A stretch of 64,000 bases of DNA from CAWICD01 sp052267165 (GCA_052267165.1 JBKQHO010000022.1:62001-126000), one strand, 5' to 3'; positions 17,656-25,618 are shown, counted from the first letter of the stretch. The notes: generated from the sequence alone by a model not told the origin. A program made the numbers and translations.

Positions 17656-18321
17656 TCAGCGCACCGCGACGTGCCGGCCGGCCTGCAGCTCCAGCCGGTG
17701 CTGCACGTACGCCAACGCACTGGAGAGCACCCAGTAGATGAACGCGGCCGCGATGTACATCGTGAACACTTGATAGGTGCGTGCGGTGATCAGCTGCGCT
17801 TGGCGGAAGAGTTCGGGGACTTGAATCGTGGCGGCCAGCGACGTGTCCTTGACCAGGCTGATGAAGGTGTTCCCGAGCGGCGGCAGCGCGACGCGTGCGG
17901 CTTGCGGCAAGATGACGCGCCGCATTGCCTGCGAGGACGTCATGCCCAATGAATACGCGGCCTCCCACTGTCCGCGGTCGATCGAGGTGATCGCCGCGCG
18001 CAGCGTCTCGGAGGTGTAGCCGCCCACGTTGAGCGTGAAGCCGATCAAGGCGGATGGAATCGGATCGAGCCGCAGCCCGAACTGCGCCAAGCCGTAATAG
18101 ATGAGGAAAAGCTGAACTAAGAGCGGCGTGCCGCGAATGAACGAGACGTAGACACCGGCGATCCGGCCCAAGGCCGGAACCCGTGAAAGGCGCATGAGCG
18201 CGAGCCCGAAGCCGAGCGCGAGCCCGAAGATCATCCCGCCCAGGCTCAGCTCGATCGTATAGCCGGCGCCCTCCAGCAGGAAGGGCGCCGACTGCGCGAT
18301 CAGATCGAGATTCGAATCCAA
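17656..18321 (-). CDS. tcyL: Cystine ABC transporter permease (TcyL/YecS-like)
   Basis: A 221-residue permease of the HisM/GlnP type with about five membrane helices. The family features are the L-x-x-G-x-x-x-T-I-E-L-S start (about 16-27), Y-V-S-F-I-R-G-T-P-L-L-V-Q-L-F (about 79-93) and the cytoplasmic EAA loop Q-W-E-A-A-Y-S-L-G-M-T-x-x-Q-A-M-R-R-V-I-L-P-Q-A (about 138-160). The start is a TTG at 18321, six bases after the binding-protein stop; no ATG nearby fits. It forms the membrane channel for cystine with the ATPase encoded next. Confidence 0.9.
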   Translation of the reverse strand: MDSNLDLIAQSAPFLLEGAGYTIELSLGGMIFGLALGFGLALMRLSRVPALGRIAGVYVSFIRGTPLLVQLFLIYYGLAQFGLRLDPIPSALIGFTLNVGGYTSETLRAAITSIDRGQWEAAYSLGMTSSQAMRRVILPQAARVALPPLGNTFISLVKDTSLAATIQVPELFRQAQLITARTYQVFTMYIAAAFIYWVLSSALAYVQHRLELQAGRHVAVR

Positions 18322-18327
18322 CGACGG

Positions 18328-19122
18328 CTACTGGGAGACGTCGATCCCGAACCACTTGAGCGAGATGGTCTTGAACGTTCCGTCCTTGTGCAGATCGTCG
18401 AGCGTCTTGTTGAGAGCGTCCTGCAGATCGGTGCTGCCCTTGCGCAGCGCGATTCCCTGCTCTTGTTTGGCGAACGGCTCGCCGGCCGCGACGATTTGGC
18501 CGTCGGAGTGCGCGATCATATAACCGACGACGAGCCGGTCGTTGAGGACCGCGTCGATGCGGCCGGCCCGCAAGTCGGCGTACTTCGTCGGATCGTCGTC
18601 GTAGGTCTTGACGATCGCCTGCGGTACGTTCGCGCGCAGCCATTGCTCGTAGTTCGTGCCCAGACCGACTCCGACGGCTTTGCCCGCGAGATCGGCCGGC
18701 TTGCTGAGCGTCTTGTCCTCGCCTTTGCGGGTGATGATCTGGATCCCCGAAATCGTGTACGGTTGGGAAAAGTCATACTTCTTGAGACGCTCGGGCGTGA
18801 TCGTCACCTGGTTCATGATCACGTCGTAGCGGCCGGAATCCAAGCCCGCCAAGATGCCGTCCCATTTAGTCGGAACGAATTCGGGCTTGACGCCCAGTCG
18901 TTTGGTGATCGCGTCGGCGAGGTCCACTTCGAAGCCGACGAGATTGCCGCTCGAATCTTGGTAGTCGAACGGCGGATAGGTGCCTTCCAAGGCGACGCGC
19001 AGGGTGCCGCGCGTCTTGACTTGTGCCAGCAGACCCCGGTCGGCCTTCAGCGGAGCCGCGGACACCGCGAACGCGGCCACGGACGCGGCCGCGACGATAA
19101 ACTGCAAGCGTGCTATGCGCAT
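18328..19122 (-). CDS. tcyJ: Cystine-binding periplasmic protein (TcyJ/FliY-like)
   Basis: A 264-residue solute-binding protein. The ATG at 19122 is preceded by AAAGGA at proper spacing; a TTG six bases upstream is less likely. A signal peptide covers about 1-28. The mature part follows E. coli FliY/TcyJ closely: E-G-T-Y-P-P-F-D-Y, G-F-E-V-D-L-A, P-T-K-W-D-G-I-L-A-G-L-D-S, Q-V-T-I-T, T-I-S-G-I-Q, V-G-L-G-T-N-Y-E-Q-W-L-R, T-Y-D-D-D-P-T-K-Y, G-R-I-D-A, and Q-E-Q-G-I-A-L-R-K-G. This makes L-cystine the best substrate guess. Expression is predicted to depend on readthrough of the attenuator at 19158-19290. Confidence 0.92.
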   Translation of the reverse strand: MRIARLQFIVAAASVAAFAVSAAPLKADRGLLAQVKTRGTLRVALEGTYPPFDYQDSSGNLVGFEVDLADAITKRLGVKPEFVPTKWDGILAGLDSGRYDVIMNQVTITPERLKKYDFSQPYTISGIQIITRKGEDKTLSKPADLAGKAVGVGLGTNYEQWLRANVPQAIVKTYDDDPTKYADLRAGRIDAVLNDRLVVGYMIAHSDGQIVAAGEPFAKQEQGIALRKGSTDLQDALNKTLDDLHKDGTFKTISLKWFGIDVSQ

Positions 19123-19157
19123 GATCAAGTCCTTTAAGAAAACGAGTCCTGTACTAC

Positions 19158-19188
19158 AAAAAAACCCTCAGCGCTTCGGCAGAGGGTT
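19158..19188 (-). terminator. Intrinsic terminator inside the tcy leader
   Basis: On the minus strand AACCCTC (19188-19182) pairs with GAGGGTT (19169-19163) around a 12-base loop region with a possible inner GC pair, followed by an uninterrupted run of seven Ts (19164-19158). It sits after the leader peptide stop and 36 bases before the tcyJ start, the position of an attenuator. Confidence 0.85.
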
Positions 19189-19239
19189 CGCACGGGATTT
19201 CCGACGGATTACGACGCGCGTACGATCCTCGCCCCAGCC

Positions 19240-19290
19240 TTAACGGCGCGAGCGACGACAGCAGCGCGAGAGGACCGTACGGCGAGGCAT
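19240..19290 (-). CDS. Leader peptide with adjacent Cys codons, 16 aa
   Basis: An ATG at 19290 opens a 16-codon frame, M-P-R-R-T-V-L-S-R-C-C-R-R-S-R-R, ending with TAA at 19240. Codons 10 and 11 are TGC TGT; six Arg codons precede or follow. There is no Shine-Dalgarno sequence, but the ATG lies 7 bases after the -10 element, so the transcript would begin at or next to the ATG (leaderless). Leaderless short frames with consecutive Cys codons are known upstream of sulfur genes in mycobacteria (cysteine attenuation); this resembles them and adds a visible terminator. Confidence 0.75.
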   Translation of the reverse strand: MPRRTVLSRCCRRSRR

Positions 19291-19297
19291 AGGCCGA

Positions 19298-19326
19298 AGG
19301 CTAGCACGCGGGCGGCGGACTGTCAA
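19298..19326 (-). promoter_or_regulatory. Promoter of the tcy leader
   Basis: On the minus strand a perfect TTGACA (19326-19321) is followed after exactly 17 bases by TAGCCT (19303-19298). Transcription would start at about 19291-19290, the A of the leader ATG. The divergent cysteine-synthase-like gene begins 47 bases beyond the -35 box, so both share this 80-base region. Confidence 0.65.
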
Positions 19327-19372
19327 CCGCGTGCGCAGGTTTGCGACGCTCGAGCGGTAACGCGAACCGGTC

Positions 19373-20323
19373 ATGCAGGAATCGCTGACCGGCGCGGCCG
19401 GTACGTTCGACGGTGCGCTGGGCCTCATCGGTGAGACCGCGCTGATCGCCTTGCGACGCGTCCATCCCGGGCCCGGCTTGCTGCTCGCGAAGACGGAATT
19501 TCTCAATCCGGGCGGGAGCGTCAAAGACCGGCCGGCCTTGCGCGCGCTGCGCGTCGCTCGGAGCGCGGGCGCGCTGCGCGCCGGCCAGCCGGTTGTCGAG
19601 ATGACCAGCGGCAACATGGGCGCGGGGCTCGCGGTCGTCTGCGCTGCGCTCGGTCATCCCCTGCTGGTGACGATGTCGCGCGGGAACAGTCCGCGACGCG
19701 CCGAGATGCTGCGGGGCCTGGGTGCCGAGGTCGTGCTCGTCGAGCAGGTCGACGGAGAGCCGGGGCGCGTGACCGGCGCCGACGTTGCCGCCGCGCTCGG
19801 TGCAGCCCGGCGGCTCGCAACCGAGCGTGACGCGTTTTACGTCGACCAGTTCAACAACCCGGCCTGCATCGACGCCCACGAGCACGGCACGGGTGAGGAG
19901 ATCCTCCGTCAGAGCGAGGGACGGCTCGACGCCTTCGTCGCCCTCGTCGGCAGCGGCGGCACGTTCATCGGGACGATGCGGGCCCTCAAACGCCGCCGCC
20001 CCCAGATCGAGGGCGTGGCCGTCGAGCCGCTGGGTGCCGAAGTCTTGGCGGGTAAGCCCGTCGAGAAGGCCAAGCATCTCTTGCAAGGCGGGGGCTACGG
20101 CATCGTCCCCACACGCTGGCAGCCCGAACTGATGGACCGTGCCTTGGCGGTCTCCGACGGCGAGGCGACCGACTACCGGCGGCGTCTCGCCGAGCGGGAA
20201 GGCCTCTACGTCGGCTTCAGTGCAGCGGCCAACGTCGCGGCTGCGTCACGGTATTTGTGCGAACTTGGTTCGGAGGCCGCGGTCGCGGTCACGATTCTTT
20301 GCGATACCGGTCTCAAATACTGA
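19373..20323 (+). CDS. Cysteine synthase / cystathionine beta-synthase family PLP enzyme
   Basis: A 316-residue fold-type II PLP enzyme. The Schiff-base Lys is Lys51 in N-P-G-G-S-V-K-D-R; the substrate/PLP loop is T-S-G-N-M-G (78-83), where cysteine synthases normally read T-S-G-N-T-G; the phosphate loop is G-S-G-G-T (193-197); the end is C-D-T-G-L-K-Y. The likely reaction is O-acetylserine or O-phosphoserine plus sulfide to cysteine, though the loop Met could mean another acceptor. No strong ribosome-binding site precedes the ATG at 19373. It is divergent from the cystine importer with its Cys-codon leader, which supports a role in cysteine supply. Confidence 0.85.
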   Translation: MQESLTGAAGTFDGALGLIGETALIALRRVHPGPGLLLAKTEFLNPGGSVKDRPALRALRVARSAGALRAGQPVVEMTSGNMGAGLAVVCAALGHPLLVTMSRGNSPRRAEMLRGLGAEVVLVEQVDGEPGRVTGADVAAALGAARRLATERDAFYVDQFNNPACIDAHEHGTGEEILRQSEGRLDAFVALVGSGGTFIGTMRALKRRRPQIEGVAVEPLGAEVLAGKPVEKAKHLLQGGGYGIVPTRWQPELMDRALAVSDGEATDYRRRLAEREGLYVGFSAAANVAAASRYLCELGSEAAVAVTILCDTGLKY

Positions 20324-20384
20324 GAAACGATCTTCCATAAGCCGCATGGGTCGGGCGGTCACGAGTTGAAAACCCCGACCGTGT

Positions 20385-21392
20385 ATGCTCCTGCGATCGA
20401 TCGCGGCGATTATACCGAAGCGCCTGGTTGTCGTTGCCCTGGCGTTGCTCTCGGTTATTGCCGTCAGCACCGCGGGTTACGTCGCGATCGAGGGCTGGTC
20501 GTGGTTCGACTCGCTGTATATGGTCCTGACCACGATCACCACGATCGGCGGCGGCGAACCGGTGCCGCTCTCGAAGGCGGGAAAGTATCTCACCGCCGCG
20601 GTCATCGTGCTCGGCGTGGGAACGACGACCTTCTCGTTCATCGCGGTCTTCGAATTCTTGTTGGAGGGGCATCTTGGGTCGGCAGTCGGCAGGCGGCGAA
20701 TCCTTGAACGCGTACGCGCCTTGAAAGATCACTACGTGCTGTGCGGCTTCGGGCGAGTCGGGCGTGAGATCGCGCGCGAGTGGGTCGCTGAGAAGGTGCC
20801 CTTCGTCGTCATCGACATCAACCAGCAGTCGCTCGAGGACGCCGTGCGCGAAGGCTATCTGGTCATCGAGGGCAACGCCTCCGACGTCGATGTGCTGCGC
20901 ACGGCGGGCGTCGAGCGCGCCCAAGCGCTGGTCGCGGCGACCGACAGCGACGCGGACAACGTGTACGTCACCTTGTCCGCGCGCGTGCTGCGTCCCAACA
21001 TCTTCATCGTCGCGCGCGCGAACAAAGAGGACTCGCACGCCAAGCTGCGGCTGGCGGGCGCGAGCCGCATCATCTCGCCGTACCACATCGGCGGACGGCG
21101 CATGGCGAGCCTGGCGATGCGCCCGACCGCGGTCGAGTTCATCGACACGATCTTGCAGGCGGGCAACAGCGAACTGCTCCTCGAGGATCTGACGATCGAG
21201 CGTGGCTCGGGCTGGATTGGAAAGACGCTCGCGAGCCTCGTGGGCCAAGCCAGCGAGGCGATCGTCCTGGCCTTGAAGCGCGGCAACCACATGACGTTCC
21301 GTCCGCCGCAGGACACGGTCTTGGAAGCCGGCGACGAGATCGTCGCCGCCGGCCCGCGTCAAGCCGTCCACTTGCTCAAGGAGCGCATGTAG
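20385..21392 (+). CDS. Potassium-channel-family protein with RCK (TrkA-N/TrkA-C) domains
   Basis: A 335-residue protein: TM1 about 14-35, a pore helix (F-D-S-L-Y-M-V-L-T-T, 41-50), a filter region, TM2 about 68-90, then a Rossmann RCK domain starting at G-F-G-R-V-G (121-126) and a TrkA-C domain (about 235-330). The order is that of MthK/Kch-type two-helix channels gated by a cytosolic ligand ring. The filter reads T-I-G-G-G-E (53-58) instead of T-V-G-Y-G-D/E: the Tyr is replaced by Gly. This may alter K+ selectivity. The TAG stop directly abuts the GTG of the hydrolase gene. Confidence 0.88.
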   Translation: MLLRSIAAIIPKRLVVVALALLSVIAVSTAGYVAIEGWSWFDSLYMVLTTITTIGGGEPVPLSKAGKYLTAAVIVLGVGTTTFSFIAVFEFLLEGHLGSAVGRRRILERVRALKDHYVLCGFGRVGREIAREWVAEKVPFVVIDINQQSLEDAVREGYLVIEGNASDVDVLRTAGVERAQALVAATDSDADNVYVTLSARVLRPNIFIVARANKEDSHAKLRLAGASRIISPYHIGGRRMASLAMRPTAVEFIDTILQAGNSELLLEDLTIERGSGWIGKTLASLVGQASEAIVLALKRGNHMTFRPPQDTVLEAGDEIVAAGPRQAVHLLKERM

Positions 21393-22238
21393 GTGCGCCA
21401 CCACGCCGTCAGCGGCGGCGGCGGACTGGAACTGCACGTCGTCGAGAGCGGCCACCCCTTGGGCCGCCCGATCGTGTTCCTTCACGGCTGGTCGCAGAGC
21501 CATGCCTCGTGGGCGCCGCAGCTCGGGTCGCCAGCGCTGGCCGAGACCTTCCGCTTAATCGCGCTCGATCTGCGCGGCCACGGCGACTCCGATAAGCCGC
21601 CCGGCGCCTATGGCGACTCGCTGCTCTGGGCTGCCGACGTTCGCGCGACCCTGGAAGCGCTCGAGCTCGACGGCGCGATCTTGTGCGGCTGGTCGTACGG
21701 CGGCTACGTCATCAACGACTACCTGCGTCACTGCGGCCGGACGCGCCTCGGCGGCCTCGTCTATGTCGGCGCGGCGACGGACGCCGGGGGCCGGCTCGAC
21801 TACCGCTTCATGGGCAAGGGCTGGGACGGCATCCTGCCCGTCGCCGGTTCGGAAGAGGCGAACGCCTACAGCGAGGGCGCCGAGCAGGCTGCGGCGGTGA
21901 TGCGCCGCTTCGTTCGGCGCTGTTTCGCGCGCCCGCCCGGAGTGCCGGCCGAGCTGACCATGCTCGGGATCAGCTTGAGCACACCGCCACGCGTGCGGCG
22001 CGAACTGTTCGCACGGCGGCTGCGCAACGACGACGTGCTCGCCGGCGTGACGCTGCCGACGCTCGTCGCGCACGGCGAACTCGACGCGATCGTCGACGTC
22101 GAGACGGGCAAACACATCGCCGAGCGGATCGGCGGGGCGCGGCTCTCGCTCTACGCGCGCGCCGGCCACCTTCCATTCATTGAAGAGAGCGAGCGCTTCG
22201 AGCGCGAGCTCCTGCAGTTCGCGGAGGGATTGCCGTAA
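21393..22238 (+). CDS. Alpha/beta-fold hydrolase
   Basis: A 281-residue hydrolase that starts with GTG immediately after the channel stop. The oxyanion motif H-G-W is at 31-33, D-L-R-G-H-G-D-S-D about 59-67, the nucleophile elbow G-W-S-Y-G-G has Ser101, an acid is probably in G-E-L-D-A-I-V-D (about 228), and the His in A-G-H-L-P-F-I-E-E (about 258). The layout is that of peroxidase-type or carboxylesterase alpha/beta hydrolases; the substrate cannot be told. Coupling to the channel gene is by adjacency only. Confidence 0.88.
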   Translation: MRHHAVSGGGGLELHVVESGHPLGRPIVFLHGWSQSHASWAPQLGSPALAETFRLIALDLRGHGDSDKPPGAYGDSLLWAADVRATLEALELDGAILCGWSYGGYVINDYLRHCGRTRLGGLVYVGAATDAGGRLDYRFMGKGWDGILPVAGSEEANAYSEGAEQAAAVMRRFVRRCFARPPGVPAELTMLGISLSTPPRVRRELFARRLRNDDVLAGVTLPTLVAHGELDAIVDVETGKHIAERIGGARLSLYARAGHLPFIEESERFERELLQFAEGLP

Positions 22239-22302
22239 CACGCCGCGCAGCGCCGCGGCCGGCGCCGCTGTCTTAGGAACGAATGCGCACGAGGTATCAG
22301 CG

Positions 22303-23247
22303 ATGACGATGAAAGCTCAGTTTCCCGCCGAGCAAGCCGGCGACGGCGGGTTCGTTCGCCAAGAGGATGCGTTCCGCCACTGGGTCAGCGCCGATGGAAG
22401 CTCCGCTTTCCCGGCCGAGGCGGGACGATACCATCTCTACGTCTCGCTGGCCTGTCCCTGGGCGCACCGAACGATCATCGTGCGCAAGCTGATGGGCATG
22501 AAACACGTCATCGGCATGACGGTCGTCGACCCCATCCGCGACGAGCGCGGGTGGGCTTTTCGCGAGGTCCGCGGCGCCTCGCTCGATCCGGTCAATGGAT
22601 TCCACTATCTCAGCGAAGCCTACACCGCGAGCGGGCCGAGCTACCACGGACGCGTGACCGTTCCGGTCCTGTGGGACAAAGAGACGCGACGGATCGTCAG
22701 CAACTCCGACGACGACATCATGCGCATGCTGGAGACGGAGTTCGGCGCGTTCGCCAAGCACCGGCTCGACCTCTATCCGGCCGATCTCCGCGACGAGATC
22801 GACGCGCTCAACGCGTCCATCTACGAGACCTTCAACAACGGCGTCTACCGCGCCGGGTTTGCGACCGCGCAACGCGTCTACGAGCGGGCGGCCTACGGCG
22901 TCTTCGAGACGCTCGACGCACTCGAAGCGCGGCTCGCCTCGCGGCGCTACCTGTTCGGGCCGCAACCCGTCGAGACGGATTGGCGCACCTTCGTGACGCT
23001 GGTGCGCTTCGACGCGGTCTATCACGGCCATTTCAAGTGCAACCTGCGCCGGATCGTGGACTACCCGAATCTGTACGGATATCTGCGCGACCTCTACCAG
23101 GTCGACGGCGTGGCCGAGACGATCGACTTCGATCACATCAAGCGGCACTACTACTGCACCCACGACGAGATCAATCCGACGCGCATCGTGCCGATCGGGC
23201 CGCTGCAAGATTTGGGTTCGCCGCACGGCAGGGAAAAGCTGGGCTGA
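22303..23247 (+). CDS. Glutathionyl-hydroquinone reductase (YqjG/ECM4-type GST)
   Basis: A 314-residue omega-like glutathione transferase. The ATG at 22303 has GAGG upstream at good spacing. The thioredoxin-fold half carries the catalytic motif C-P-W-A-H-R (Cys51), and the helical half has N-N-G-V-Y-R-A-G-F-A, F-G-P-Q-x-V-E-T-D-W-R, and H-F-K-C-N-L-R-R-I-x-D-Y-P-N-L-x-G-Y-x-R-D-L-Y-Q, all standard for the family. It reduces glutathionyl-hydroquinones using GSH. The signature Y-H-x-H-x-x-T-H-x-x-I-N-P is present as K-R-H-Y-Y-C-T-H-D-E-I-N-P-T-R-I-V-P. This implies that the organism uses glutathione or a similar thiol. Confidence 0.93.
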   Translation: MTMKAQFPAEQAGDGGFVRQEDAFRHWVSADGSSAFPAEAGRYHLYVSLACPWAHRTIIVRKLMGMKHVIGMTVVDPIRDERGWAFREVRGASLDPVNGFHYLSEAYTASGPSYHGRVTVPVLWDKETRRIVSNSDDDIMRMLETEFGAFAKHRLDLYPADLRDEIDALNASIYETFNNGVYRAGFATAQRVYERAAYGVFETLDALEARLASRRYLFGPQPVETDWRTFVTLVRFDAVYHGHFKCNLRRIVDYPNLYGYLRDLYQVDGVAETIDFDHIKRHYYCTHDEINPTRIVPIGPLQDLGSPHGREKLG

Positions 23248-23304
23248 ACTCGCACGCGGCCGGTAAAGCTCGTCTGCCGTCTTGCGGGCGAGAAGGGAAT
23301 GAGA

Positions 23305-23925
23305 ATGAACGACGTGCGCCTGCCGAGTCTGTTCCGCGTGTGCCTTGCGGCCGTCTTAACGGCCGTCTTTTCCGTGACGGCGCAAGGCGCAGCGTTCGCG
23401 CAGACGGTCGCCGCCGGCACGAACGTGAACGGCGTCCTCTCGTCGCCCGACATCAACACGAAGAACGCCAAGGTCGGCGACGGCTTTACGATGACGGTCG
23501 TTCCGCCGTATCCCAACGGCGACACGGCATTCCAGAACGCGACCATTCACGGCCACGTCGCCGACGTGAGGGCCGCGGGACAAGGCCGCAAGCCCGACCT
23601 CAAACTGGCCTTCGATGCGATCACGTTCCAGGACGGGCAAAGCGTGCCGGTCACGGGCGCCGTCGTCTCGATTCAGACGAAGAAGGAGAACACGACCGCC
23701 CGCAAGGCGCTCGGCGCCGGCGCCGGTATGGCGGTCGGCAGCCAAACGGTCGGGCGGATCATCGGAGGTGCTGCCGGCGGCGTCATCGGGCTGCTCGGCG
23801 GCGCGATCGGCGGCTATCTGTTCGCGAACAACAAGAAGGCCAATTTCAACGTGGCGCGCGGAGCGAAGGTGACGTTCCAGATGACCTCAGCGCTCGAGGT
23901 CCCCCGCCGCCAAGCCGCGCATTAA
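23305..23925 (+). CDS. Exported glycine-zipper protein, unknown function
   Basis: About 206 residues. The ATG at 23305 is favoured over 23299 because AAGGGA then has normal spacing. A Sec signal peptide spans about 1-33 (cleavage near A-F-A-Q). The middle is beta-rich (G-D-G-F-T-M-T-V-V-P-P-Y-P-N-G-D) and the C-terminal third has a glycine zipper (G-G-A-A-G-G-V-I-G-L-L-G-G-A-I-G-G-Y), a motif of outer-membrane or surface-associated small proteins. The SDR gene begins on the next base after its stop. Confidence 0.75.
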   Translation: MNDVRLPSLFRVCLAAVLTAVFSVTAQGAAFAQTVAAGTNVNGVLSSPDINTKNAKVGDGFTMTVVPPYPNGDTAFQNATIHGHVADVRAAGQGRKPDLKLAFDAITFQDGQSVPVTGAVVSIQTKKENTTARKALGAGAGMAVGSQTVGRIIGGAAGGVIGLLGGAIGGYLFANNKKANFNVARGAKVTFQMTSALEVPRRQAAH

Positions 23926-24792
23926 ATGGACCTGCGCGGCAAGACGCTCTTCATCACGGGCGCGAGCCGCGGGATCGGGCTCGCCATCGCGTTGCGCGCG
24001 GCGCGCGACGGTGCCAACGTCGCTATCGTTGCCAAGACGACCGAACCGCATCCCAAGCTGCCGGGCACGATTTACACTGCGGCCGAGGAGATCGAGCGCG
24101 CCGGCGGCCGGGCGCTGCCGCTGGCCTGCGACATCCGCCTCGAGGAGCAGGTCGAGGCGGCCGCGGCCAAGACCGCCCAGACGTTCGGCGGCATCGACGT
24201 CTGCGTCAACAACGCGAGCGCGATCTCGCTGACGCCGACGACGAAGACCGAGATGAAGCGCTTCGATCTGATGACCGGCGTCAACGTCCGCGGCACGTTT
24301 GTATGCTCGAAGGCGACGATTCCCTATTTGAAGCGCGCTGCAAACCCGCACATCCTCAACCTCGCGCCGCCGCTCGACATGAAGGCGAAGTGGTTCGCTC
24401 CGCACCTCGCCTACACGATCGCGAAGTTCGGCATGTCGCTGTGCACGCTGGGCATGGCGCAGGAGTTGCGCGCAGACGGCATCGCGGTGAACTCCCTGTG
24501 GCCGTTGACGACGATCGACACCGCCGCCGTCCGGAATCTGCTCGGGGGCACGCCGCTCGCCGAGGCCAGCCGCAGCCCCGAAATCCTCGCCGACGCGGCC
24601 TACGCGATCCTCACCAAGCCCGCGCGCGAGTGCAGCGGCAAATTCTTCATCGACGAAGAGCTGCTGCGCGCCGAAGGCGTGACCGACTTCTCGGGCTATT
24701 CGTCGGTCCCCGAGGACCGGCTGGCCGTCGACTTCTTCGTGCCCGACGAGATCTTCGAGCGCATCCCGACGAAGGTTCGCAAGCCGCGCTAG
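23926..24792 (+). CDS. Short-chain dehydrogenase/reductase (HSDL2-like)
   Basis: A 288-residue SDR whose ATG abuts the previous stop. The cofactor motif T-G-A-S-R-G-I-G is at 11-18, N-N-A-S about 92-95, and the active site is Y-T-I-A-K. The sequence K-T-T-E-P-H-P-K-L-P-G-T-I-Y-T-A-A-E-E-I and the long C-terminal extension after E-C-S-G-K-F-F-I-D-E match the HSDL2 subgroup. In that subgroup, fatty-acid or hydroxysteroid substrates are suspected but not settled. It probably uses NAD(P)H in the cytosol. Confidence 0.88.
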   Translation: MDLRGKTLFITGASRGIGLAIALRAARDGANVAIVAKTTEPHPKLPGTIYTAAEEIERAGGRALPLACDIRLEEQVEAAAAKTAQTFGGIDVCVNNASAISLTPTTKTEMKRFDLMTGVNVRGTFVCSKATIPYLKRAANPHILNLAPPLDMKAKWFAPHLAYTIAKFGMSLCTLGMAQELRADGIAVNSLWPLTTIDTAAVRNLLGGTPLAEASRSPEILADAAYAILTKPARECSGKFFIDEELLRAEGVTDFSGYSSVPEDRLAVDFFVPDEIFERIPTKVRKPR

Positions 24793-24799
24793 CGCGCCG

Positions 24800-25618
24800 C
24801 TAATTCATCGGCAGCGGGCCGCGCCGTTCGCGCTTGGGGAAGGCCCCGTCGAGCGCGGCGAGCTCGTGGGCGTGCAATGCCAATTCGCCGGCACGGGCGT
24901 TCGCTTCGACGTGCTCGAGGCGGTTGGCTTTGGGAATGACGAACACGAGCGGATCGCGCAGTAGAAACGCGAGCGCGACCGCTTCGAGGGTCACGTCGTG
25001 CGCGCGGGCGATGCTTTGCAGCACGCGCTCCCCCTCGGCGGACGAGGGACGTGCCAGCGGCGTGTAGGCCACCAGCGCGCAGCCGTGCTCGCGTGCCCAG
25101 GTCAGCTCGTGATCCTCGGGCGTGCGTTCGGCGAGATTGTACAGGACTTGATCGCACGCGATGCGGCGGGTCCTGCGCCCGGCAGCCGCCTCGCGCAAAT
25201 CCCACGGGTCGAGGTTGCTGACGCCCAAACTCCGGATCTTCCCCTGGTCGGCGAGCTGCTCGAGGCCGCTCATCGTCTCTTCGAGCGGAACGCCGCCGCG
25301 CCAGTGCAAGAGGTAGCAGTCGAGATAGTCGGTGCGCAGCCGCCGCAAGCTGCGCTCGCAGGCGCGCACGATGCCGTCCGACGTCGCATTGCTCGGCAGA
25401 ACTTTGGAGACGACGAACAGCGAGTCGCGCGGAAAGGGCGCGATCGCCTCGCCCACGATCTCCTCGGAACGCCCGTCGCCGTACATCTCGGCCGTGTCGA
25501 TGTGGGTCATGCCGAGCGTGATGCCGCGGCGCAGCGCGTCACGCTCGGGGACGGGCCACGTCCCCTGCCCGACGACCGGCACCTGCGGGCCACCGCTGCC
25601 GAAAGGCCGTTGTCGCAT
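24800..25618 (-). CDS. Aldo/keto reductase
   Basis: A 272-residue TIM-barrel oxidoreductase. The catalytic tetrad is complete: Asp41, Tyr46 (D-T-A-E-M-Y-G), Lys72 (V-S-K-V-L-P-S-N) and His105 (L-L-H-W). S-L-x-R-L-x-T-D-Y-L-D-x-Y-L-L-H and G-V-S-N-L are the family signatures, and I-P-K-A-N-R is the cofactor-binding segment. It would reduce aldehydes or ketones with NAD(P)H. It converges with the SDR gene, leaving 7 bases between stops. Confidence 0.92.
   Translation of the reverse strand: MRQRPFGSGGPQVPVVGQGTWPVPERDALRRGITLGMTHIDTAEMYGDGRSEEIVGEAIAPFPRDSLFVVSKVLPSNATSDGIVRACERSLRRLRTDYLDCYLLHWRGGVPLEETMSGLEQLADQGKIRSLGVSNLDPWDLREAAAGRRTRRIACDQVLYNLAERTPEDHELTWAREHGCALVAYTPLARPSSAEGERVLQSIARAHDVTLEAVALAFLLRDPLVFVIPKANRLEHVEANARAGELALHAHELAALDGAFPKRERRGPLPMN

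Larger units (their letters stand above)
19158..19290 (-). promoter_or_regulatory. Ribosome-mediated cysteine attenuator of the tcy operon
   Basis: Four segments on the minus strand form mutually exclusive pairs. Segment 1 (19281-19270, in leader codons 4-7) pairs with segment 2 (19230-19219) over 12 bases, including one G-U. Segment 2 in its longer form (19233-19223) can instead pair with segment 3 (19190-19178) as 3+4+3 base pairs with one bulge and one small internal loop. Segment 3 contains the 5' arm of the terminator. A ribosome stalled at the Cys codons (19263-19258) would cover segment 1, free segment 2 and favour the antiterminator. A ribosome that finishes would leave 1:2 and the terminator. 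Pairings were found by eye. Confidence 0.75.
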
